Origin: Pseudomonadota bacterium
GTDB taxonomy: Bacteria; Pseudomonadota; Alphaproteobacteria; Rhizobiales; Segnochrobactraceae
Length of the DNA stretch: 12,337 nt
Reading direction: 5' to 3'
NCBI GenBank assembly: GCA_023442215.1
Contig: JAEZMP010000656.1
Location: forward strand, 1-12,337
Below the pieces are notes generated by a model. The model was not told the origin of the DNA, ran no database searches, and saw only the letters and a program-made list of their open reading frames with translations. This document shows positions 1 through 6,740 of the stretch, piece by piece (positions within the stretch are counted from its first letter, which is position 1; the number at the start of each line of letters is the position of its first letter). Made by a program: the position numbers and the translations under genes.

Positions 1-716
1 ACCTGGCCATCCTTCCCGGCGTGCGCATGCTGCGGACATCCGAACCGGAAAAGAACGCGAAGCTCGCCGAGAGCCTGATCAAGCTTGTGACCGGCGGCGA
101 GCCGCTGACGGCGCGGCACCTCAACAAGGAATTCTTCTCGTTCGTGGTGCAGTTCAAATTGACGATTCAGGGTAATTATCGCCCGCGCGTCGACGGCCAC
201 GACGAGGGCATATGGGGCCGGCTGGTGCTGGTGCCATGGGGTGTGTTCATCCCCAAGCACCGGCGCGACAAGAGGCTGACCGAGAAGTTGAGGGCCGAGG
301 CGAGCGGCATCCTGAACAGGCTTCTCGGGGGGCTCTGCGACTGGCTCGACAACGGGCTCGTCATCCCGGAGATTGTCGAGCACGCTACCGATGCGTTTCG
401 CGAGGACAGCGACCCGCTCGGGCGCTTCCTGTCCACCTGTACCCGTGCCGCGATCGGCAAGCGGGTACAGGCCTCCGAGATGCACAAGGTGTTTTGCGCC
501 TGGGCGAAGTGTGTGGGCGAAACGGAGTGGTCGTCCAAGGGGCTGGCGAATGCGCTCAAGGAGAGAGGCATCCCGTCGCGCAAGTCGAGTCAGAGTTGGT
601 GGCTCGATATCGAGTTGATCAAGGGCGTGAACGACTTCGTCGACTACAATGGCGATCCGCTTTCGGTCGACGATGACGGGGAGGCTTTCCCCGCCGCCCC
701 CTATCCTCCCGACTGA
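1..716 (+). CDS. D5/P4-family phage primase-helicase, C-terminal part (5' end outside window)
   Basis: This is the C-terminal 237 residues of a replication primase-helicase of the D5/phage P4 alpha type. The reading frame is open to the left edge (first full codon at 3), so the real start lies upstream. Visible motifs are SEPE followed by a helix and LVTGGEPLTARHL, then FVVQFKLTIQGNYRP and DEGIWGRL-LVPW. These are the usual late part of the superfamily 3 helicase core, with the Arg of GIWGRL in the arginine-finger position. A hydrophilic segment of about 100 residues follows (SDPLGRFL to WWLDIEL), matching the winged-helix tail seen in Pox_D5 proteins. The Walker A/B motifs and the primase domain should lie upstream of the window. 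In this family the protein unwinds and primes at the element's own origin. The gene ends inside the first copy of a GGGAGG repeat array. Family call is confident; the full architecture cannot be seen. Confidence 0.88.
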   Translation, partial: LAILPGVRMLRTSEPEKNAKLAESLIKLVTGGEPLTARHLNKEFFSFVVQFKLTIQGNYRPRVDGHDEGIWGRLVLVPWGVFIPKHRRDKRLTEKLRAEASGILNRLLGGLCDWLDNGLVIPEIVEHATDAFREDSDPLGRFLSTCTRAAIGKRVQASEMHKVFCAWAKCVGETEWSSKGLANALKERGIPSRKSSQSWWLDIELIKGVNDFVDYNGDPLSVDDDGEAFPAAPYPPD

Positions 717-979
717 GGGACATCCTCCCAATTTCGGGAGGATTGCCGCGCTTCCAACCCGTTGAAAAAACAGCGGTTGGGAGGATGTGGGAGGTTCGGG
801 AGCTTGTCCGCCCATGACATCTGTAGCGCGCTCGCGCACCCATGCGAAACCTCATATGCACTTATGTTCCCGTTCCTCCCATAAGCTCCCAATGATCTAA
901 ATTCCTGTTTTTATTCAATGCGTTATAGGATGGGAGGTTAGTGATGTCTTGGGAGGTTGCGAGTTTTTGCGGGAGGATC
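705..979. repeat. Array of about 11 YGGGAG(G/C)(A/T) elements in both orientations; possible iterons or operator
   Basis: Nine exact GGGAGG hexamers lie here: plus strand at 736, 779, 789, 932, 951 and 971, and minus strand (as CCTCCC) at 705, 724 and 875. Two close variants, GGGAGC, lie at 798 (plus) and 886 (minus). Most share the extended form C/T-GGGAGG-A/T-T. Some are paired into stems: 722-729 with 736-743 (ATCCTCCC/GGGAGGAT, loop of six), and the neighbouring 754-759 with 775-780 (CCAACC/GGTTGG) around an A6 tract. The array starts inside the end of the primase-helicase gene and fills most of the gene-free stretch 717-1062. I see no credible gene there on either strand. P4-type alpha proteins bind short iterons at their origin, so these may be binding sites for the neighbouring protein (inference). 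A repressor operator is the alternative. Neither 722-743 nor 754-780 has a T tail, so they are poor terminators. Confidence 0.6.
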
Positions 980-1023
980 GAGATATCTGGGGACAACTGA
1001 GAGAAGAATGGCGGACGTGGCTG

Positions 1024-1029
1024 TATAAT
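1024..1029 (+). promoter_or_regulatory. Possible -10 element ahead of the NusG-like gene
   Basis: A perfect TATAAT stands 33 bases before the preferred ATG of the NusG-like gene, notable in GC-rich DNA. It would start transcription near 1036 and leave a leader of roughly 27 bases containing the ribosome site. No good -35 hexamer lies at 16-18 bases spacing (1001-1006 reads GAGAAG). If real, it may be activator-dependent, perhaps through the adjacent GGGAGG elements. Chance occurrence cannot be excluded. Confidence 0.35.
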
Positions 1030-1062
1030 TCCGCATCGAGTGAACTCGGATGCGAGGTCGCC

Positions 1063-1698
1063 ATGAAAGCATTGAAGAACGCGGCGGTTTCAGAAGCCGA
1101 AGCGGACGCGGAAGACAAGAAGCCGCCTGTTGGGGATACGTGCCTGTTGCCGGGGGATGCCTTCACGGCTGGCGTGCGCTGGTATGTGGTCTATACCAAT
1201 ATCAAGTGCGAGACGCGGGCCGCCGAGGGTTTGCAGGCGAAGGGCTATCTTGTGTTCATTCCGCGGTATCGGACGTTGGTGCGCTCAAGCCGCGCGGGAA
1301 AGATGGGGAGGCTGAAGGCGGTTCGGCGCATGGCGTTCCCCCGGTACGTGCTGGTCGGTGTGCGTGATGGGCTCGGGCTGTTCGGCGTGCGGGGCACGGA
1401 CGGCGTCGAGGCTCTGCTTTGCGACGGGGTCGTTCCCGCCGAGGTGGGGCGCGGCGTGGTCGAGGATCTGGTGTTTGCGGTGGATACCGGCCTGCTCGAT
1501 GATGCGGAGACGCGGGAGAGTACCATCGGGGTGCACATGGCGGTCGGGGAGCATGTTTCGATCGCGGGCGGCCCGTTTGAGGGCCTCAGGGGTGAGGTGG
1601 AGCAAAGCTTGCGCGCCGAGGCTGTGGTGCGCGTGACCATCTTCGGAGGCCTAACCCGGGCGCGCGTCCCTCTTGACCTTTTGCGAATCGCAGGATAA
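1063..1698 (+). CDS. NusG-family transcription antitermination protein (phage-encoded NusG/RfaH paralogue)
   Basis: A 211-residue protein with the two-domain build of NusG. An N-terminal NGN domain spans about residues 38-120, beginning RWYVVYTNIKCETRAAEGLQ and including the conserved FPRYVLVGV strand. A KOW domain spans about 160-211 (VGEHVSIAGGPFEGLRGEVEQ). NusG-type proteins bind the RNA polymerase clamp and change pausing, termination or coupling to translation. The open frame extends upstream to 949, but the ATG at 1063 is preferred: GAGG (1054-1057) sits five bases before it, and the extra N-terminal residues have no NGN character. The first 37 residues form an acidic, probably disordered tail. 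The gene heads the late module and is followed by a hairpin terminator at 1817. A specialised paralogue that carries polymerase through the phage late operon is the likeliest role (inference). The host's housekeeping NusG is unlikely, because its usual secE and rplK neighbours are absent. Confidence 0.87.
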   Translation: MKALKNAAVSEAEADAEDKKPPVGDTCLLPGDAFTAGVRWYVVYTNIKCETRAAEGLQAKGYLVFIPRYRTLVRSSRAGKMGRLKAVRRMAFPRYVLVGVRDGLGLFGVRGTDGVEALLCDGVVPAEVGRGVVEDLVFAVDTGLLDDAETRESTIGVHMAVGEHVSIAGGPFEGLRGEVEQSLRAEAVVRVTIFGGLTRARVPLDLLRIAG

Positions 1699-1816
1699 AG
1701 GCGAAGAACAGGACAAGGTGACTTCAGCGGAGCAAGCGCGGTCTACGCGGCAGCCCGGAAGCCCCCCAGGAGGCGAACCCCGCTCTCCGCAACGGTTTTC
1801 TATTGCCAAGTTTACA
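1699..1816 (+). promoter_or_regulatory. Structured intergenic leader after the NusG-like gene (candidate antitermination RNA)
   Basis: This stretch separates the NusG-like gene from the terminator at 1817. It can fold into a branched structure: GCGGAG at 1727-1732 pairs with CTCCGC at 1785-1790, and GCGG at 1738-1741 pairs with CCGC at 1780-1783. These enclose a C/G-rich interior (1750-1779) that can form smaller stems such as GCC 1761-1763 with GGC 1772-1774. The HNH frame happens to stay open through it, but the composition is not protein-like. It could be the RNA or pause element on which the NusG paralogue acts. Covariation cannot be tested here, so confidence is low. Confidence 0.35.
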
Positions 1817-1846
1817 AGCCGGCCGGGCATCCCGCGCCGGCTTTTT
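1817..1846 (+). terminator. Strong intrinsic terminator between the NusG-like gene and the HNH gene
   Basis: AGCCGGC (1817-1823) pairs with GCCGGCT (1836-1842). The stem continues inside with CGGG (1824-1827) and CCCG (1831-1834), leaving one bulged C (1835) and a three-base CAT loop. The run TTTTT (1842-1846) follows at once. This is a textbook Rho-independent terminator of about 11 base pairs. It lies inside an otherwise collinear phage operon, directly after a NusG paralogue. Confidence 0.85.
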
Positions 1847-1861
1847 CGTGCGCGGTGCTCG

Positions 1862-2233
1862 ATGACGATGCGGCCGAAGACGTTTCGCGCTCGACCTGTC
1901 GAGACGCGCCAGCAGCAGGCCAAGCGCCATGACGAACGGCGCGGATCGGCGCGCGAGCGTGGTTATACGGGCGCGTGGGACAAGGCGCGCGCCGGCTATC
2001 TGCGCTCGCATCCGCTGTGCGCCTACTGCGAACTCGACGGTGTGGTGACGCCTGCGACGCTCGTCGATCACCTCTATCCCCATCGGACCTTCGAAGGCGT
2101 CTTCTGGGTCAAGGAGTGGTGGGTGGCATCCTGCCGCGCGTGCCATGACGGTCCGAAGCAGGCGGCCGAACGGGCTGGGCGGTTGGCGATCGATGCCCTT
2201 GCCCGCCGCCTCGGTCGCCCCCTCCTGACCTGA
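1862..2233 (+). CDS. Phage HNH endonuclease
   Basis: A 123-residue protein with an HNH (beta-beta-alpha metal) nuclease core. It has a CAYC knuckle at 53-56, VDH with the presumed catalytic His70, H74 in LYPHR, then SCRACHD with C91, C94 and H95. The N-terminal 50 residues are very basic, ending YLRSHPLC as is common in this group. Small HNH proteins next to terminase genes help the terminase cut DNA in HK97-like phages (established for HK97 gp74). The central Asn of the HNH motif is not obvious: the expected position reads KEWWVASC. The start is uncertain. ATG 1862 and ATG 1868 are both possible, each with a weak ribosome site (GGTG at 1854), only 15 bases after the terminator's T run. Translation could start earlier in the open frame, but no domain sequence would be added. 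Confidence 0.8.
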   Translation: MTMRPKTFRARPVETRQQQAKRHDERRGSARERGYTGAWDKARAGYLRSHPLCAYCELDGVVTPATLVDHLYPHRTFEGVFWVKEWWVASCRACHDGPKQAAERAGRLAIDALARRLGRPLLT

Positions 2234-2435
2234 CCCCCTGTTGTTCGGACGCAACACCAGCCGCCCCGAAGGGGGGGGGTATCGAATGTTGAGCCCCCTC
2301 AAGCCCCGGACCGGTGGGGCAAGGTCGGGTGTGGGGCCGCGAAATTGGCGAAAACTTTTTTTCTGCAACGACTTACGGTCTTATCGGCAACGACTTACGG
2401 TGTGATGACGCGCCGTGGGCATGGATGGTGGTGCG
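2234..2435. other. HNH-terminase intergenic region, candidate cos-like packaging site
   Basis: No gene is visible in these 202 bases. In order they hold: a weak hairpin TGTTG/CAACA (2239-2243 with 2252-2256); CCCC-GAA-GGGG hairpin potential beside a run of nine Gs (2271-2279); an inverted repeat GCCCC/GGGGC (2303-2307 with 2316-2320) around the palindrome ACCGGT (2310-2315); a seven-T tract (2356-2362); and two 15-base direct repeats. In HK97-like cos phages the cohesive-end site lies just upstream of the small terminase gene, so position and structure fit a packaging site. This is inference. The cut site itself cannot be read from sequence alone. Confidence 0.4.
2365..2401 (+). repeat. Two perfect 15-base direct repeats, 22-base period, just before the small terminase gene
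   Basis: GCAACGACTTACGGT occurs at 2365-2379 and again, identical, at 2387-2401. The 22-base period is about two turns of B-DNA, so both copies face the same side of the helix. That is a common arrangement for sites bound by an oligomeric protein. The repeats follow a T7 tract and end 34 bases before the ATG of the small terminase gene. They may be terminase small-subunit binding sites, comparable in role to the R sites of lambda cosB (inference). Confidence 0.7.
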
Positions 2436-3023
2436 ATGCCTCGTGGACGGAAGCCGGACGCGCCTGATCTTCAGGATGCGAAGGGCAATCCGGGCAAGCG
2501 CGCCCGGAGGGCGGCACAGAAAACGGTGAGCTTCGGTGACGTCCGCGCCCCGGCCTGGCTGCGCAAGAGCCCGGCGGCGGCCCGGATGTGGCGGACCCTC
2601 AGTCCGTTGCTCCAGACCATCAATGCGCTGACGCCGCTCGATGCCTTTCCGCTCGCCCGCTACTGCCGCTATGTGGCGGACTGGGTGGTCGCGGACGAGG
2701 CGGTCCGGAAAGAGGGGGTGTGGTACGACACGCTCGACAGCAATGGCGCCGCGACGAAGAAGCGGCACCCCGCGTTCCACGCCCGTCACGAGCTCGACAA
2801 GGTGCTGAGGGAACTCGAGGGCGCCTTCGGGATGCGCCCGGACGAGCGTTACAAGATGTTGCGCGACCAGGCGCTCGTTGCCGGACTCGGACCGCTGTTC
2901 GATGGCGTCGTAGCGAAACCTGATCCATCGGCGCCGCGGAGCGCTGACGGCGACGACGGGCTCGCCGATCCGATCGGCATCCTCGGGCAGATGGACAGCG
3001 TGCCGCCCGGCCAGCGGCACTGA
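2436..3023 (+). CDS. Phage terminase small subunit, P27 family
   Basis: A 195-residue DNA-recognition subunit of the packaging motor. It opens with MPRGRKP, then a short spacer and KGNPGKR, the signature start of P27-type small terminases. It continues with RAPAWL (38-43), AAARMWRTLSPLL, and LTPLDAFPLARYCRYVADW, the family's helical core. FHARHELDKVLRELEGAFGM and the closing acidic, low-complexity tail are also typical. ATG 2436 is chosen because it places the RGRKP motif at the terminus and has GGTGG (2427-2431) upstream. ATG 2421 and GTG 2415 are in-frame alternatives. The protein should recognise the packaging site and load the large subunit encoded three bases downstream. The 15-base direct repeats immediately upstream are candidate targets. 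Confidence 0.9.
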   Translation: MPRGRKPDAPDLQDAKGNPGKRARRAAQKTVSFGDVRAPAWLRKSPAAARMWRTLSPLLQTINALTPLDAFPLARYCRYVADWVVADEAVRKEGVWYDTLDSNGAATKKRHPAFHARHELDKVLRELEGAFGMRPDERYKMLRDQALVAGLGPLFDGVVAKPDPSAPRSADGDDGLADPIGILGQMDSVPPGQRH

Positions 3024-3026
3024 GCC

Positions 3027-4787
3027 ATGACGGCACCACACAGGGCGGCCGACACGGCGGTCGGCCTGTTCGCGGCTGGAATCTGGCCGGAACCGGATTG
3101 TCTCAAGAAGGTCGCTGACGATCCGGCCTATGAATGGGCTCGGGTCCAGTGGCGCCGCGCGGCGCAGGTGCCGGGCGCGTGGTTCGATGCGCGCAAGGCC
3201 GATGCGGTCGTCAAACTCTGGCCGCAGGTGTTCCGGCTGACGGAAGACCGCTTCGCCGGCAAGCCGTTCCGGCTCAACACATGGCAGGAGATCACCGTCC
3301 GGCTGCTGGTTGGATGGAAAGCACCGATCACGGTGCTCGACGAAGAAACCGGGCAAGAGCGGACCGAGCACGTCCGGCTGTTTCGTCGGCTGATGCTGTG
3401 GGTGCCGCGCAAGAACGGCAAGTCGGAGTTCCTGGCGGCGCTGGCGCTGCTGTTCTTCCTGCTCGAGGGGACGATCTCGGGACAGGGTTTCGCCTTCGCG
3501 CGCGACGAAGACCAGGCGCGGATGGTCTTCGACAAGATGAAAACCATGATCGCGCTTTCGCCGGCTCTGGCGAAGCGGGTTCAGGTCTTTAAAAAGTCGA
3601 TCTACGTGCCGCAGATCAGGGCGGGGTTCGCGCTCCTGAGCGGCAAGGCCGAGGGCAAGCACGGACGGTCGCCGACAGTGATCGCAGGCGACGAGATGCA
3701 CGAGTGGGATACGCTCGATCTCTCGACGACGCTGCGGCAAGGCACCGGCGCGAGACTGCAGCCGATCGAACTCTATGCGTCGACGGCCGGCATCAAGTCC
3801 AAGCTGGTCGGTTTTGGCCTCTGGGAGGAAAGCAAGGGGATTCTCGAAGGGCGCATCGAAGAGCCGACGACGCTCGTCGTCGTGTTCGCGGCCGATCCGG
3901 AAGCGGACTGGCAGGACGAGGCGGTGTGGGCGGCGGCGAATCCGTCGCTCGGTCTGTCACCGACGCTGACGTTCCTGCGCCGCGAGGCCGCGCTCGCAAA
4001 GGACAACCCTCGGGCGGAGGCGCACTTCCGCCGCTACCACTTGAACCAGTGGGTCGAGCAGCTTGTCCGCTGGCTCAACATGCGCAAGTGGGATGCCTGC
4101 ACCTCGTCACCGGAGGGGTGGAAGGACGCCTATGAGCGGATGCGCGGGCGCCAGTGCTATGGCGCTATCGACGTTTCGTCGACGCAGGACATCACGGCGC
4201 TCGTCTGGCTGTTCCCGCTCGACGATGGCGGTTTCCTGCTGGTGCCGCGATTCTGGGTGCCGGAAGACACCATCCCCATCCGCGTCTCGCGGGACAAGGT
4301 CGGGTATGACCGATGGCATGCCGCCGGCGCGATCGAGACGACGCCGGGCGACTATGTCGACCAGGGGTTCGTGCAGCGCGCCATCCTCGATGGGATGGAC
4401 GATTTCGACGTTCGCGGGGTCGCCTACGACCCGTGGAACGCCGCGAAGCTCGTCGGCGACCTGCAGAAAGACGGCGTCGAGCCCGACAAGCTGATCGAGA
4501 TGCGGCAGGGCATCCAGAGCCTGGGCGAGCCCACAAAGTCATTCGAGCGGCTGATCTATGCCGGGAAAATCGATCACGGCGGCCACCCCGTGTTGCGGTG
4601 GATGGCAGGCAATGCGGACGTGAGGTTCGACGAAAATATGAATTTCATGGTCGCGAAGAAGCGGAGCAAGGAGAAGGTCGACGGCATCGCCGCCGCCGTG
4701 ATGGCGGTCGGGCTGGCAACGGCCGGCACCGCGCCGGCGCCGGCGTCCCCTTGGGACGATCCGAACTTCAGCCTGGGGCAAAGTTGA
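3027..4787 (+). CDS. Phage terminase large subunit (Terminase_1 type)
   Basis: A 586-residue packaging motor with an ATPase followed by a nuclease. Walker A is the deviant form VPRKNGKS (126-133), as usual for this family. Walker B is TVIAGDE with acidic residues D222 and E223. The coupling motif ASTAG is at 251-255. The RNase H-like nuclease shows AIDVSS (D382), AYDPW (D468) and KVDGIAA (D552), the expected metal-binding aspartates. Nothing appears broken and the length is normal. The protein translocates DNA through the portal and cuts concatemers at the packaging site, probably with the small subunit and the HNH protein. The start codon lies three bases after the small-subunit stop, and the stop shares one base with the portal ATG (TGATG), so translation is probably coupled. 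Confidence 0.96.
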   Translation: MTAPHRAADTAVGLFAAGIWPEPDCLKKVADDPAYEWARVQWRRAAQVPGAWFDARKADAVVKLWPQVFRLTEDRFAGKPFRLNTWQEITVRLLVGWKAPITVLDEETGQERTEHVRLFRRLMLWVPRKNGKSEFLAALALLFFLLEGTISGQGFAFARDEDQARMVFDKMKTMIALSPALAKRVQVFKKSIYVPQIRAGFALLSGKAEGKHGRSPTVIAGDEMHEWDTLDLSTTLRQGTGARLQPIELYASTAGIKSKLVGFGLWEESKGILEGRIEEPTTLVVVFAADPEADWQDEAVWAAANPSLGLSPTLTFLRREAALAKDNPRAEAHFRRYHLNQWVEQLVRWLNMRKWDACTSSPEGWKDAYERMRGRQCYGAIDVSSTQDITALVWLFPLDDGGFLLVPRFWVPEDTIPIRVSRDKVGYDRWHAAGAIETTPGDYVDQGFVQRAILDGMDDFDVRGVAYDPWNAAKLVGDLQKDGVEPDKLIEMRQGIQSLGEPTKSFERLIYAGKIDHGGHPVLRWMAGNADVRFDENMNFMVAKKRSKEKVDGIAAAVMAVGLATAGTAPAPASPWDDPNFSLGQS

Positions 4788-6070
4788 TGGGGCGCAAAAG
4801 GGCGGTATCGGCGGCGGAAGCCGCAAGCGGGCCCGAGCAGCGGAATGCGTCGATCGAGAACCCGACGGTGCCGGTCTCGGCCGAGAGCTTCTTCGCGCTA
4901 TTCGGAATCGACTCGAAGTCCCTCCCTGCCGTGACGGTCGACATGGCGCTTCGGGTGCCGGCCGTTCTCGCTGCTGTGGCCTTCCTGTCGCGGACGCTTG
5001 CCGCGCTGCCCCGCCACGCCTATCGGGCGACCGAGAAGGGTGCGGCGAAGCTCACCGGCAAGGTTCAGGGCATCGTCAATGAATCTCCGAACACGGAGAT
5101 GGGAGCGTTCAAGTTCTGGCAGTATTTCTGGCAGCAGGTGTTCACGACCGGTCGCGGTCTCGCGTGGATCGAACGCAACGGAAACTCGTTCGAAAATATC
5201 TGGCCTATGAACCCGAACAAGGTGACCATCAGGCGCCGGGGCATGCGCCTCTTCTATACATCGGACGGGATCGAATATCCGGCGAGCGATATCATCGACA
5301 TTCCTTTCATGCTGAAGGCGGATCAGACGGGCCACCACGCTCCGATCCACCTTGCGGCCAAGGCAATCCAGCTTGCGCTGGCGATGAACGACTATGCGAG
5401 CGGGTTCTTCGCCGGAGGTGGCGTGCCTCCGCTGGCAATGGTCGGGCCGCTGGCGTCGACAACGGATGGGATCAAGAGATCGCTCGCCGACGTCAATCGC
5501 GCCATCGATGCGGCGAAGGACTCCTTGCGGCCGGTGTTCCCGATGCCAACCGGTTATGAACTTAAGCCGGTCGGATTCGATCCGCAGAAGGGGCAGATGA
5601 TCAGCGCGAGGGAATTCCAGATCGTGGAGATCGCGCGCGCATATCAGATGCCCCCGGTGTTTCTGCAGGACCTGAGCAAGCTGACATTCAACAATGCCGA
5701 ACAGCAGGATCTGCACCTCGTCAAACATCTGATCGGTCAGTGGGCGACCGCGCTGGAAGACGAGATGAACCTCAAGCTCTTCGGCCGGACGAACAGCAAG
5801 CGCTACATCCGTCACAATCTCGACGGGTTGCAGCGCGGCGACTTCAAGAGCCGGATCGAAGGTTTGGCCAGGGCCATCCAGACGGCGCAGATGACGCCGA
5901 ACGAGGCGCGCGCGCTGGACGAGCGGGGCGAGCACCCGAACCCGGCCGCGAACGACCTGCTGGTGCAGGGTGCGACCGTGGTGCTGGGCACTTCGTCCAC
6001 CGCCGCACCGAATGGCCACGATGATGGGCCGCCGTCAGACGGAGAACACAATGCCGCGCAGCTGCAATGA
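4787..6070 (+). CDS. Phage portal protein, HK97 type
   Basis: A 427-residue protein forming the twelve-fold portal ring at the capsid vertex, through which DNA enters and the tail attaches. Family landmarks include AVLAAVAFLSRTLAALPRHAYR (59-80), the LAWIERNGN segment (125-133) and IDIPFML (170-176). The strongly conserved block EFQIVEIARAYQMPP (276-290) is followed by VFLQDLSKLTFNNAEQQ. The last 40 residues are polar and disordered. The ATG at 4787 overlaps the terminase stop by one base and removes a long upstream extension with no portal similarity. The 3' end overlaps the protease gene by 20 bases. Confidence 0.94.
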   Translation: MGRKRAVSAAEAASGPEQRNASIENPTVPVSAESFFALFGIDSKSLPAVTVDMALRVPAVLAAVAFLSRTLAALPRHAYRATEKGAAKLTGKVQGIVNESPNTEMGAFKFWQYFWQQVFTTGRGLAWIERNGNSFENIWPMNPNKVTIRRRGMRLFYTSDGIEYPASDIIDIPFMLKADQTGHHAPIHLAAKAIQLALAMNDYASGFFAGGGVPPLAMVGPLASTTDGIKRSLADVNRAIDAAKDSLRPVFPMPTGYELKPVGFDPQKGQMISAREFQIVEIARAYQMPPVFLQDLSKLTFNNAEQQDLHLVKHLIGQWATALEDEMNLKLFGRTNSKRYIRHNLDGLQRGDFKSRIEGLARAIQTAQMTPNEARALDERGEHPNPAANDLLVQGATVVLGTSSTAAPNGHDDGPPSDGEHNAAQLQ

Positions 6071-6674
6071 TCGTGAACGTCGCGCCGGGGTGCGCGCTCT
6101 CGAACGGCGCGCCACGGGCGACCTGGTCACAGTCGCGGGCTATGCCGCTGTGTTCGGGGAGGAGGCCAATATCGGCGGGTTTTTCCGCGAGGTGATCGCC
6201 CGCGGTGCGTTCACGGAAAGCCTGCGCACCGCCGACGTGCGCGCCTATTTCGGCCACGACAGCAATCGCGTCCTCGGCCGCATGTCCGCAGGCACGCTAC
6301 GCCTTGCCGAGGACGACAAGGGGTTGGCTGTCGAGATCGATCTACCGGACACGACGGACGGCCGCGATGCCCGCACGCTGATCGAGCGCGGGGATATCAC
6401 GGGCATGTCCTTCGGCTTCAGGGTGCGACCGAACGGGCAGGAGTGGGATGAGACCGGCGCCATCCCGGTGCGCACCCTGCTGGCGGTCGATCTCGACGAG
6501 GTCTCGATCGTATCCGACCCCGCGTTCGAGGGCACATCGATTGCCCTTCGTTCGCTTGAGGCCGCAATGCGTGACCGCCGTCAGCACAATTTCAGCGGTG
6601 CACAGCGGCGCATCGCGATGAAAGCCACCCTCGATCTTCGGGCGCGAGGCCTGGGGACGGGGAGTAAAGCGTAA
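6051..6674 (+). CDS. Prohead maturation protease, HK97 family (peptidase U35/S78)
   Basis: A 207-residue serine protease that cleaves the capsid's scaffold domain during head maturation. LVTVAGYAAVFGE (25-37) starts the fold. The catalytic His is in YFGHDSNRVLGR (H69) and the nucleophile in GDITGMSFGFRV (S120). VDLDEVSIVSDPAF (147-159) supplies the conserved acidic segment. ATG 6051 is preferred because GGAG (6041-6044) lies six bases upstream. The longer frame back to 5970 lies wholly inside the portal gene. The tail after residue 175 is basic and probably cleaved or disordered. An intrinsic terminator follows, then the capsid gene, its substrate. Confidence 0.94.
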   Translation: MPRSCNDRERRAGVRALERRATGDLVTVAGYAAVFGEEANIGGFFREVIARGAFTESLRTADVRAYFGHDSNRVLGRMSAGTLRLAEDDKGLAVEIDLPDTTDGRDARTLIERGDITGMSFGFRVRPNGQEWDETGAIPVRTLLAVDLDEVSIVSDPAFEGTSIALRSLEAAMRDRRQHNFSGAQRRIAMKATLDLRARGLGTGSKA

Positions 6675-6706
6675 GGCGCTCGCCTTCGCCCAACCTTCAA
6701 AAATCG

Positions 6707-6727
6707 GCCCGCCTCGGCGGGCTTTTT
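6707..6727 (+). terminator. Intrinsic terminator between protease and capsid genes
   Basis: GCCCGC (6707-6712), CTCG tetraloop, GCGGGC (6717-6722), then TTTTT (6723-6727). Five As at 6699-6703 on the other side make it able to act on both strands. It ends four bases before the capsid ribosome site GAGG (6731-6734), so it is squeezed into the 66-base protease-capsid gap. It either isolates the capsid message or must be read through to express the capsid and tail genes. Confidence 0.85.
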
Positions 6728-6740
6728 CATGAGGTGAACA

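Noticed and set aside
722..743. Terminator for the primase-helicase gene
   Set aside because: The 8-bp stem is perfect but has no T tract, and its arms are two copies of the GGGAGG motif. It is better explained as part of the array.
705..979. CRISPR array
   Set aside because: Repeats are only 8-9 bases, lie in both orientations and have irregular spacing.
949..1062. Longer N-terminus for the NusG-like protein
   Set aside because: The extra 38 residues overlap the GGGAGG array and the TATAAT box and have no NGN similarity. The ATG at 1063 has a better-placed GAGG.
1673..1861. N-terminal extension of the HNH protein through the gap
   Set aside because: The frame is open, but it would translate the terminator hairpin and overlap the NusG-like gene. 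The encoded residues have no domain character and no ribosome site.
2351..2362. Intrinsic terminator ending in the T7 tract
   Set aside because: Only a 3-bp stem (CGC/GCG) can be formed just upstream, too weak to act as a terminator hairpin.
2373..3740. Long minus-strand open frame (455 codons) opposite the terminase genes
   Set aside because: It is antisense to two well-supported genes. Its Arg/Pro/His-rich composition is the usual shadow of GC-rich codon bias, and it shows no recognisable domain.
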